From positions 1 through 5,485 of the forward strand of contig CAWULT010000195.1 of NCBI GenBank assembly GCA_963923455.1: a stretch of 5,485 nt of DNA, in the 5' to 3' direction. The DNA is from CAWULT01 sp963923455 (GTDB lineage: Bacteria; Acidobacteriota; Vicinamibacteria; Vicinamibacterales; UBA2999). This document shows, piece by piece, positions 1 through 5,049 of the stretch (its first letter is position 1; each line of letters begins with the position of its first letter). Both the position numbers and the translations under genes were made by a program. The notes under the pieces were generated by a model. It saw only the letters and a program-made list of their open reading frames with translations. It did no database searches and had not been told where the DNA came from.

Positions 1-131
1 CATGAGCACACGGACCGTCGTTGCCCTCGCCCTCGCCTCGACCCTTGCGGCGGGCGCGCTCCCGTCGTTCGCGCAGGCGCCGCCGCAAGGGTCGAGGCGA
101 GGGCGAGGGCAACGACGGTCCGTGTGCTCAT
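1..131 (-). CDS. 5' end of a secreted-protein gene, disrupted by the inverted repeat
   Basis: An ATG at 131-129 on the minus strand lies 33 nt past the stop of the DUF6152-like gene, preceded by AGGAG with 5-nt spacing. It opens MSTRTVVALALASTLAA, a typical signal-peptide n-region and hydrophobic core. After codon 17 the minus strand reads through the loop as APARTTGARPPQG and then into antisense of its own start, ending in Arg-rich residues, so nothing after about codon 17 can be trusted. Read on the plus strand from the ATG at 2, the same first 17 codons continue AGALPSFAQAPPQG, a convincing signal-peptidase site (FAQA). The native gene therefore probably carries the plus-strand version of the loop. 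The mature product is unknown because almost none of it is present. Confidence 0.5.
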   Translation of the reverse strand, partial: MSTRTVVALALASTLAAAPARTTGARPPQGSRRGRGQRRSVCS

Positions 132-132
132 G
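1..132. repeat. Long perfect inverted repeat, 53-bp arms, 26-nt loop
   Basis: Positions 1-53 are the exact reverse complement of 80-132, with 54-79 as the loop; position 54 against 79 is the first mismatch. The outer end of the left arm coincides with the window edge, so the full length is unknown. Both arms contain the same gene start, an ATG followed by codons for STRTVVALALASTLAA, once on each strand. Only the minus-strand copy (ATG at 131-129) has its upstream sequence visible, with a good ribosome binding site. The arms are coding sequence, not the diverged ends of a transposon, and no transposase is nearby. A fold-back assembly or amplification artefact at a contig end is the simplest reading. 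A real genomic palindrome cannot be excluded. Confidence 0.95.
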
Positions 133-136
133 ACGT

Positions 137-141
137 CTCCT
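137..141 (-). promoter_or_regulatory. Ribosome binding site of the downstream secreted-protein gene
   Basis: On the minus strand AGGAG (plus-strand ctcct) stands 5 nt before the ATG at 131-129. It is the strongest Shine-Dalgarno match in the window. It lies just outside the inverted repeat, which marks the minus-strand copy of the gene start as the one in its natural context. Confidence 0.6.
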
Positions 142-164
142 GGTGCCGGAGGCCCGAGGCGGCG

Positions 165-584
165 CTAGCGGGCCGGGCCGCCCGGCTCACCGGGACGGCC
201 GGTGCCGGACGAACCCGCGAACACCGTGCGCCCGTCTGGCAGCTTCCACGTGCTGGCGTTGCAGGTGTTGGTGCCGTTCTTGGCGCGGTAGCCCTCGATG
301 ATGAGCTCGGTACCGGGCGGCAGCGTTCCGCGGTTCCAGCCCTGGCGCGTCAGCGCGTTCGGAGCACCGCCCTCGCACTGCCACGCGGTGACGGTGCCGT
401 CGGGATTGCGGTGGTCGAGGTACACCCAGATGTGCGGGTTCTGCCACTCGACCTTCGTGACGGCTCCCCGGAGCACCACCGGCTTCGAGCCGTCGAACTC
501 GGCGGCGAATGAATGATGCCCGTGGACGGGCACCCCGTACGCAAGCGACACCACGCACATCGACACGCCGGCGAATCGTCGCAT
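165..584 (-). CDS. DUF6152-like small exported protein
   Basis: A 139-residue protein that appears to be exported. Residues 1-22 form a signal peptide (MRR start, hydrophobic stretch, cleavage probably near VHG before HHSF). The mature part begins HHSFAAEFD (23-31), followed by VTKVEWQNPHIWVYLD (42-57), GAPNALTRQGW (73-83), a GTELIIEGYRAKNGT segment (91-105) and a DGRTVFAGSS end (117-126). These blocks match, from memory, the DUF6152 family of short periplasmic proteins found often in Acidobacteriota and some Proteobacteria; its function is unknown. Length is usual for the family. The ATG at 584 is preceded by a GAGGGGGG stretch usable as a ribosome binding site; the inner Met9 would lose the basic n-region. 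Cys70 and Cys108 of the mature part could form a disulfide. A second secreted-protein gene starts 33 nt downstream, so the two are probably co-expressed. The tail after about residue 127 is Gly/Pro-rich and probably disordered. Confidence 0.85.
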   Translation of the reverse strand: MRRFAGVSMCVVSLAYGVPVHGHHSFAAEFDGSKPVVLRGAVTKVEWQNPHIWVYLDHRNPDGTVTAWQCEGGAPNALTRQGWNRGTLPPGTELIIEGYRAKNGTNTCNASTWKLPDGRTVFAGSSGTGRPGEPGGPAR

Positions 585-610
585 GGACCCCCCTCGCGGA
601 CGCCGCGCGT

Positions 611-660
611 CCGCTCAAGCCCGGACAGGGTCCGTCCGGCGGGGGTCCGAAGTCAAGCGG
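611..660 (-). terminator. Possible weak terminator or hairpin after hslU
   Basis: The 92-nt spacer between hslU and the DUF6152-like gene contains CCGGAC (621-626) and GTCCGG (634-639), a 6-bp stem with a 7-nt loop. It is flanked by CCGCT (611-615) and AGCGG (656-660), which could close an outer stem. There is no T-run on either strand, so this is not a standard intrinsic terminator. It may only reflect the high GC content. No clear promoter for the DUF6152-like gene is visible in the spacer. Confidence 0.25.
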
Positions 661-676
661 CGACGCGGGCGGGCGG

Positions 677-2059
677 TCAGAGGATGTAGCGCGTGAGGTC
701 CTCGTCCCGGACGATGTCGGCCAGCATGCGGTCGACGTAGGCCTCGTCGATCGTGATGGTCTTCTCGGTCAGGTCGGGCGCCTCGAACGAGACCTCGTCC
801 AGCAGGCGCTCCATCACGGTGTGCAGGCGCCGGGCGCCGATGTTCTCGGTGCGGTCGTTCACGCGGGCCGCGAAGTCGGCGATGCGGGCCACCGCCTCCG
901 GCGTGAACGACAACGCGACGTCCTCGGCGCCGAGCAGCGCGACGTACTGCCTGATGAGGGCGCTGCGCGGCTCGGTCAGGATGCGCACGAAATCGTCGCG
1001 CGTCAGCGGCTCCAGCTCCACACGGATCGGGAACCGGCCCTGCAGCTCGGGAATCAGGTCAGACGGCTTCGAGACGTGGAACGCGCCCGCCGCGATGAAC
1101 AGGATGTGGTCGGTGCGGACCATGCCGTGCTTGGTGTTGACGGTCGTGCCCTCGACGATGGGCAGGATGTCGCGCTGCACGCCCTCGCGGCTGACGTCGG
1201 GCCCGTGGCCGCCGGCCGCGCCGTCACGGCTCGCGATCTTGTCGATTTCGTCGATGAAGATGATGCCGTTCTGCTCGACGCGCTGGACGGCAGTCTTCGA
1301 CACCGACTCCTGGTCGACCAGGCGCGACCGCTCCTCGGCCTGCAGCGCCTCGAGGGCCTCGGGCACCTTCATCCGGCGTGCCTTCTGGCGGCCCTGGAAG
1401 ATCGAGCCCATCACGTCCTTCAGATTGGCGCCGAGTTCCTCGACGGAGCCGCCCGCGATGATTTCCATCGACGGCATCGCGGGCTCGCGCGCCTCGAGCT
1501 CCACGGTTCGCTCGTCGAGCCGCCCGGCCCGCAGCTGCTCGCGCAGGCGCTCGCGCGACCGCTGTGCCGACTCGCCGATCGACGGATCCTCGCCGGGCAG
1601 CGGGGCCCGCCGCGGCAGCAGCAGATCGAGCAGGCGCTCCTCGGCCGCCGCCCTGGCCTTGTCGGTGACCTCGGCCCCCTTCTCGGCGCGGACCATCTCG
1701 ACGGCGAGTTCGACGAGGTCACGGACCATCGACTCGACGTCACGGCCGACGTACCCCACCTCGGTGAACTTCGAGGCCTCCACCTTGACGAACGGCGACT
1801 GCGCCAGCCGCGCCAGCCGGCGCGCGATCTCGGTCTTGCCGACGCCGGTCGGCCCGATCATCAGGATGTTCTTCGGCGTCACCTCCTCCGCCATGTCCTC
1901 CGGAAGCAGCTGGCGGCGGATCCGGTTGCGCAGCGCAATCGCGACCGCGCGCTTCGCGCGGGCCTGCCCGATGACGTACTTGTCGAGCTCGGCGACGATC
2001 TCACGCGGTGTCAGGGCCCGCACGGAGGTCGCGGTGTGCTCGGGAAGGAAGATCGCCAC
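677..2059 (-). CDS. hslU: HslU, AAA+ unfoldase of the HslUV protease
   Basis: ATPase that forms hexameric rings, unfolds protein substrates and threads them into the HslV peptidase in the cytoplasm. With the GTG at 2059 the protein has 460 residues, slightly longer than the roughly 443 of E. coli. Visible landmarks are LTPREIV with DKYVIGQ (16-32), Walker A GPTGVGKT (69-76), the substrate-gripping pore loop GYVG (102-105), a charged intermediate domain (about 112-250), Walker B IIFIDEID (266-273), the ELQGRFPIRVEL block (338-349), which carries a conserved Arg, sensor 2 IGARRLHTV (407-415), and the C-terminal tail EDLTRYIL, the part that docks into HslV and opens its gate. The open frame extends upstream to 2233, but those residues only shadow hslV. 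GTG 2059 gives MAIFLPEH, a start I expect for this branch; GTG 2023 is a shorter alternative. It starts 4 nt after the hslV stop, so translation is probably coupled. All key motifs are intact. Confidence 0.96.
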   Translation of the reverse strand: MAIFLPEHTATSVRALTPREIVAELDKYVIGQARAKRAVAIALRNRIRRQLLPEDMAEEVTPKNILMIGPTGVGKTEIARRLARLAQSPFVKVEASKFTEVGYVGRDVESMVRDLVELAVEMVRAEKGAEVTDKARAAAEERLLDLLLPRRAPLPGEDPSIGESAQRSRERLREQLRAGRLDERTVELEAREPAMPSMEIIAGGSVEELGANLKDVMGSIFQGRQKARRMKVPEALEALQAEERSRLVDQESVSKTAVQRVEQNGIIFIDEIDKIASRDGAAGGHGPDVSREGVQRDILPIVEGTTVNTKHGMVRTDHILFIAAGAFHVSKPSDLIPELQGRFPIRVELEPLTRDDFVRILTEPRSALIRQYVALLGAEDVALSFTPEAVARIADFAARVNDRTENIGARRLHTVMERLLDEVSFEAPDLTEKTITIDEAYVDRMLADIVRDEDLTRYIL

Positions 2060-2063
2060 GGCG

Positions 2064-2591
2064 TCAGAGTTCTTCGATGGTGACGTGCTGGTTGGTGTAG
2101 ACGCAGATTTCGCCGGCGATGGCCATCGCCGCCTCGGCGATCCGCCGCGCGTCGAGGTCGCCGTGGCGAACGAGTGCGCGTGCCGCCGCCGTCGCGTAGG
2201 CGCCGCCGGACCCCACGGCCACGATGCCGTCATCGGGCTCGATCAGGTCTCCCGTGCCCGACAGGAGGAACGTCGACGAGCGGTCCGCCACGATCAGCAT
2301 CGCCTCGAGCCGGCGGAGGATGCGGTCCGCCCGCCAGTCGCGGGCCAGCTCGACGGCCGCCCGCTCGAGGTTGCCGCGATATTGCTCGAGCTTCGCCTCG
2401 AAGCGTGTGAACAACGCGAAGGAATCCGCGGCCGACCCGGCGAATCCCGCGAGCACGGCGTCGTTGTAGAGCCGCCGGATCTTGCGGGCGCTGTGCTTCA
2501 AGACCGTGTCGCCAAGGGTGACCTGGCCGTCACCCGCGATGACGGTCCGATCCCGATGGCGAACGGCCAGAATCGTCGTGGCGTGGATCAC
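2064..2591 (-). CDS. hslV: HslV, threonine peptidase of the HslUV protease
   Basis: Proteasome-beta-like peptidase that forms a double hexamer and cuts substrates fed in by HslU. It has 175 residues from the GTG at 2591, the usual family length. The start reads MIHATTILAVRHRDR. Aligned to E. coli (TTIVSVR after Met removal), the nucleophile is Thr5, so a four-residue MIHA leader should be removed during maturation. Counting from that Thr, Asp17 (in AGDGQ) and Lys33 (in ARKIRRL) of the active site are present, as are GFAGS, a VGSGG block and AGEICVYTN near the C-terminus. The frame is open far upstream, to 3005, but that stretch overlaps the divergent gene and has no family similarity. GTG 2591 has only a weak adjacent GCGAG as ribosome binding site; TTG 2609 is the other nearby candidate. 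First gene of an hslV-hslU operon. No CIRCE heat-shock operator is visible upstream. Confidence 0.95.
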   Translation of the reverse strand: MIHATTILAVRHRDRTVIAGDGQVTLGDTVLKHSARKIRRLYNDAVLAGFAGSAADSFALFTRFEAKLEQYRGNLERAAVELARDWRADRILRRLEAMLIVADRSSTFLLSGTGDLIEPDDGIVAVGSGGAYATAAARALVRHGDLDARRIAEAAMAIAGEICVYTNQHVTIEEL

Positions 2592-2736
2592 CTCGCCAGT
2601 ATGCCTCAACCCCCGGCAGCTGTCCTGTCGCGGCGCCGGCCCGGTCTGGCTGATTCGAGGACACCAGCGCCGGCCGCGCGCGTTTGGGCCTGTTTCGCTC
2701 CCCAGGGGCTGGCAACGGTGTTGCTGTAGGCCTGGC
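2592..2736. promoter_or_regulatory. Divergent intergenic region, hslV / PEGA-domain gene
   Basis: This 145-nt non-coding stretch lies between two divergently transcribed genes and must carry the promoters of both, unless transcription enters from further away. I see no convincing -35/-10 pair in either direction, no CIRCE-type inverted repeat and no riboswitch-like fold. A short CCCC-AGG-GG motif near 2700-2708 is too small to call. Confidence 0.45.
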
Positions 2737-3492
2737 ATGCGTACCAGCCTTCGACTCGCAGGAACCGTGGGATGTCTCGTCGTGGCGGCCGGCCTCGCCG
2801 CCGCTCCGCCAGCCGCGGCGCAAGGGCGCGCGCGTGGGGAGCGCGAGGCCGTGCAGCGCTGGCCCGGTCCCCGAGAAGGCCGCCAGGCGCCCGCGCCGGC
2901 CCCACCGCAGGCCCGGAACGACGACCGGCGCGGCCGCGATCGCGACGATCGCGCCTTCGCACAGCGGCAGGCCCAGCCGCGAGGCGACCGGCCTCGCGGG
3001 GACAATCCGCGGACCGGCTCGGCGGTGCCCCGGTACCAGGCCCCACCTCCCCGCCCGGGTGGTCGGGTCTACGCGCCGCCACGGACGACGAACCGCTATT
3101 ACTACAACTACCCGCGCGGGTACGTGTACCCGTACGGGTACAGCTACGGATACGGCGCCCTCGGCTGGGGGCTGGGCTACTACTACCACGACCCCTACGC
3201 GTGGTACCCGGCGGACCCATATCGCTACGGTTACACGCCGCGCGGGTACGGCTACGACGTCGGCCGCCTGCGGCTGCAGGTCGTGCCGCGGAATGCCGAG
3301 GTCTACATCGACGGCTACTACTCGGGCATCGTCGACGACTTCGACGGCCGCTTCCAGGGCCTGACGCTCGAAACGGGCGGCTACAGCGTGGAGGTCGTCG
3401 CCCCTGGGTTCGAGCCGCTGCAATTCGACGTCCGCATCGTCCCGGGCCAGACGACGACCTACCGGGCCGAGTTGCTGCCGCTGCGGCCCTGA
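2737..3492 (+). CDS. Secreted Tyr/Gly-rich protein with C-terminal PEGA-like domain
   Basis: The 251-residue protein has three parts. Residues 1-29 are a signal peptide (MRTSLRLAGT, hydrophobic core, cleavage near AAAQ). Residues 30-118 are a low-complexity Arg/Pro/Asp/Gln-rich linker, probably disordered. Residues 121-173 are extremely rich in Tyr and Gly, with 20 tyrosines including two YYY runs. Residues 177-246 form a compact beta-rich domain (LRLQVVPRNAEVYIDGYYSG, then GGYSVEVVAPGF, then a TTYRAEL end) that fits the PEGA family, surface or periplasmic modules common in Acidobacteriota and thought to act in envelope or carbohydrate contacts. ATG 2737 was chosen because the signal peptide begins there; the frame is open further upstream, but that part is antisense to hslV. 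Only a weak TAGG (2727-2730) precedes it. It is transcribed divergently from hslV and converges on the permease. Specific function unknown. Confidence 0.85.
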   Translation: MRTSLRLAGTVGCLVVAAGLAAAPPAAAQGRARGEREAVQRWPGPREGRQAPAPAPPQARNDDRRGRDRDDRAFAQRQAQPRGDRPRGDNPRTGSAVPRYQAPPPRPGGRVYAPPRTTNRYYYNYPRGYVYPYGYSYGYGALGWGLGYYYHDPYAWYPADPYRYGYTPRGYGYDVGRLRLQVVPRNAEVYIDGYYSGIVDDFDGRFQGLTLETGGYSVEVVAPGFEPLQFDVRIVPGQTTTYRAELLPLRP

Positions 3493-3513
3493 CGGTCCGC
3501 GCCGAAGGCCCAG

Positions 3514-3552
3514 GACCGGACGCGTGCGCGCCCCGGTGCGCGGCGTCCGGTC
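3514..3552. terminator. Hairpin between convergent genes, probable bidirectional terminator
   Basis: GACCGGACGC (3514-3523) is perfectly complementary to GCGTCCGGTC (3543-3552), with a 19-nt GC-rich loop that may pair further (CGCG with CGCG). It sits 21 nt after the stop of the PEGA-domain gene and about 70 nt after the end of the permease gene in its own direction, where a shared terminator for two converging genes is expected. No T-tract follows on either strand, so it may instead slow polymerase or protect 3' ends. The remaining spacer (3553-3622) is GC-rich with nothing else recognisable. Confidence 0.5.
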
Positions 3553-3622
3553 GTCGTGTACGGCGTGCGGCGGCGTGCGACGGTCGTCGCGGAGCGGAGA
3601 CGGGTGCCGGCGGGGTGGCGCG

Positions 3623-5011
3623 CTACGAGCCGCCGGACGGGGTCAGGGTGCGGCGAAAGTAGAAGTACAGCGGGACGCCGGCGGCGATGATTCCCGCGCC
3701 GGCCAGGGACGGCCCGGGGTCGCTGTAGATCGCGTTGACCACCATGATGAGGCTGACCAGCGAGAAGACCGCCGGGGTCACCGGGTAGCCCACGGCCTTG
3801 AACGGGCGCGGCGCGAGCGGGTCGCGGGCGCGCAACACGAAGACCGCCGCCACCGCCACCCCCGCGAACAGCGTGATCGCGAAGCCCGTGTAACTCGTCA
3901 GCGAGTCAGCGCCTCCCGACAGGATCAGCACCGAGGTCCAGGCGGCCTGGGCCACGATGGCGACGGTGGGCGTCTTGTGGCGCGAATGGACGCGGCCGGC
4001 CGCGGCGAAGAACACGCCGTCACGCGCCATCGCGTAGTAGACGCGGGGGCCGGCGAAGGTCCATGCGCTCAGGCCGGCCGTCAGGCTGACGAGGGACACG
4101 ACGCCCATGATGTCACCGGCACGACCGCCGAGCAGCCGCTCGGCGATGACGTCGAGCACGCTGCCCCTGACCGCCGCGAGCTCTCCCACCGGCATCACGT
4201 AGAGGTAGAGCCCGTTCAGCAGCAGGTAGATCACGACGACGCAGGCCGTGCCGGCCGCGAGCGACAGCGGCACGTTGCGGCCGGGGTCGCGGATCTCCTC
4301 GGCCATGTACGACGCGGCGTTCCAGCCCGAGTAGGTGAACATCACGGGGATCAGCGCGAACAGCCAGCCGGCCAGACCCACGGGGCCGGCGGCCTGCTGG
4401 AGGTTGGACGCCGACCCCGCGCCGATCGACACGCCGAGGCCGATGAAGATCAGCAGCGCCGTCACCTTCAGCGAGGCCAGCACGTTGCTGACGATACGGC
4501 CCGGACCGACGCCCTGGATGTGGACGCGCGCCATCAGCCACACCGCGATGATCGCGGCAATCGCGCGGCGCGACACGACGAGCGGAACGAACGGCAGCGA
4601 CACGACGAACAGCGGCGAGTCGTCGGCCACGCCCGGGAGGAACCGGTCCAGATAGAGCACCAGCACGACCGCGCTGGCGGCCATCGCGCCCGAGAAGCCG
4701 GCGACGAACGAGGTCCAGCCGGTCAGGAAGCCGGCGAGCGGCCCGTAGGCATGGCGCAGATAGACGTACTCGCCGCCCGCGCGCGGCCGAAGCGCCGCGA
4801 GCTCCGCATAGGCCATGGCGCCAGCGAAGGCCAGCAGGCCGCCTGCCGCCCAGGCCGTGAGGAACAGTACGGCGTTGGGCACGGCGGCAGCCACCTGCGG
4901 CGGCGTGAAGAGGATGCCCCCGCCGATCACGTTGGACACGATGATGGCGGCCGCGTCGAAGGGTCCGAGGCGGCGCTCGAGGGTCAACGGGGTCCCGGAG
5001 GGAGTTGGCAC
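3623..5011 (-). CDS. APC-superfamily amino-acid permease
   Basis: Inner-membrane transporter, 462 residues, with about 12 hydrophobic segments (approximately 17-40, 46-72, 91-120, 133-165, 178-197, 211-235, 247-273, 299-325, 345-366, 372-394, 408-428, 434-453). TM1 carries the unwound substrate-site motif as SNVIGGGILFTPP (26-38), the equivalent of GSGIF in most family members. TM6 and the loop after it read FTYSGWNAASYMAEEIRDP (225-243), very like the LAT/YfnA/SteT-type permeases. GPRVYYAMARDGVFF (321-335) and RPFKAVGYPVTP (402-413) are further family blocks. Exact substrate and mode (exchange or proton symport) cannot be read from sequence. The start is GTG 5011, giving PTPSGTPLTLERRLGPFDA; TTG 4987 is an alternative. 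A perfect TATAAT box lies six bases before this GTG. No partner subunit or metabolic gene is adjacent. Confidence 0.92.
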   Translation of the reverse strand: MPTPSGTPLTLERRLGPFDAAAIIVSNVIGGGILFTPPQVAAAVPNAVLFLTAWAAGGLLAFAGAMAYAELAALRPRAGGEYVYLRHAYGPLAGFLTGWTSFVAGFSGAMAASAVVLVLYLDRFLPGVADDSPLFVVSLPFVPLVVSRRAIAAIIAVWLMARVHIQGVGPGRIVSNVLASLKVTALLIFIGLGVSIGAGSASNLQQAAGPVGLAGWLFALIPVMFTYSGWNAASYMAEEIRDPGRNVPLSLAAGTACVVVIYLLLNGLYLYVMPVGELAAVRGSVLDVIAERLLGGRAGDIMGVVSLVSLTAGLSAWTFAGPRVYYAMARDGVFFAAAGRVHSRHKTPTVAIVAQAAWTSVLILSGGADSLTSYTGFAITLFAGVAVAAVFVLRARDPLAPRPFKAVGYPVTPAVFSLVSLIMVVNAIYSDPGPSLAGAGIIAAGVPLYFYFRRTLTPSGGS

Positions 5012-5017
5012 CGGCAG

Positions 5018-5023
5018 ATTATA
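5018..5023 (-). promoter_or_regulatory. -10 box (TATAAT) of the permease gene
   Basis: On the minus strand TATAAT occupies 5023-5018, a perfect consensus in otherwise very GC-rich sequence. The usual 6-8 nt from -10 box to transcription start puts the start at or next to the GTG at 5011, implying a leaderless mRNA. No recognisable -35 element lies 17 nt upstream; that position is G-rich. Confidence 0.55.
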
Positions 5024-5028
5024 GGGGC

Positions 5029-5049
5029 GCCCGGGCCTCGCCCCCGGGC
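5029..5049 (-). terminator. GC hairpin just after the lipoprotein-like gene
   Basis: Directly after the TAG of the upstream gene (5052-5050), the minus strand reads GCCCGGG (5049-5043), a 7-nt loop, then CCCGGGC (5035-5029). This is a perfect 7-bp stem. It is followed by GCCCC and the TATAAT box rather than a U-run. It could end the upstream transcript so that the permease depends on its own promoter. The position fits a terminator, but the lack of a U-tract keeps confidence low. Confidence 0.4.

Noticed and set aside
1..132. Insertion-sequence terminal repeats or an integron/attachment site
   Set aside because: The arms are coding for a signal peptide, are fully identical, and no transposase, integrase or target-site duplication is visible.
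1..132. Hairpin telomere of a linear replicon
   Set aside because: The neighbouring genes are ordinary chromosomal ones, and the arms encode a gene start rather than an AT-rich telomere-type sequence. An assembly fold-back is simpler.
21..512. 163-residue plus-strand open frame with Arg-rich N-terminus
   Set aside because: It is built from the inverted repeat and the antisense of the DUF6152-like gene. Composition is Arg/Ala-rich with no domain resemblance.
509..2083. 524-residue plus-strand open frame
   Set aside because: It lies antisense to hslU over almost its whole length. Its Asp/Arg/Leu-rich text is typical of the opposite strand of a GC-rich gene; hslU on the other strand has every family motif.
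2060..2233. Upstream extension of hslU overlapping hslV
   Set aside because: The added 58 residues are an out-of-frame reading of the hslV 3' end and match nothing in HslU.
753..2729. 658-residue plus-strand open frame
   Set aside because: Antisense to hslU and hslV, very Ser/Arg-rich, no recognisable domain; a shadow of high GC content.
2592..2736. CIRCE or other heat-shock operator upstream of hslV
   Set aside because: No TTAGCACTC/GAGTGCTAA-type inverted repeat or clear sigma-32-type promoter was found on either strand.
2592..3005. Upstream extension of hslV as a longer protein
   Set aside because: The extra N-terminal residues are Arg/Pro-rich, antisense to the PEGA-domain gene and have no counterpart in HslV, which normally has about 175 residues.
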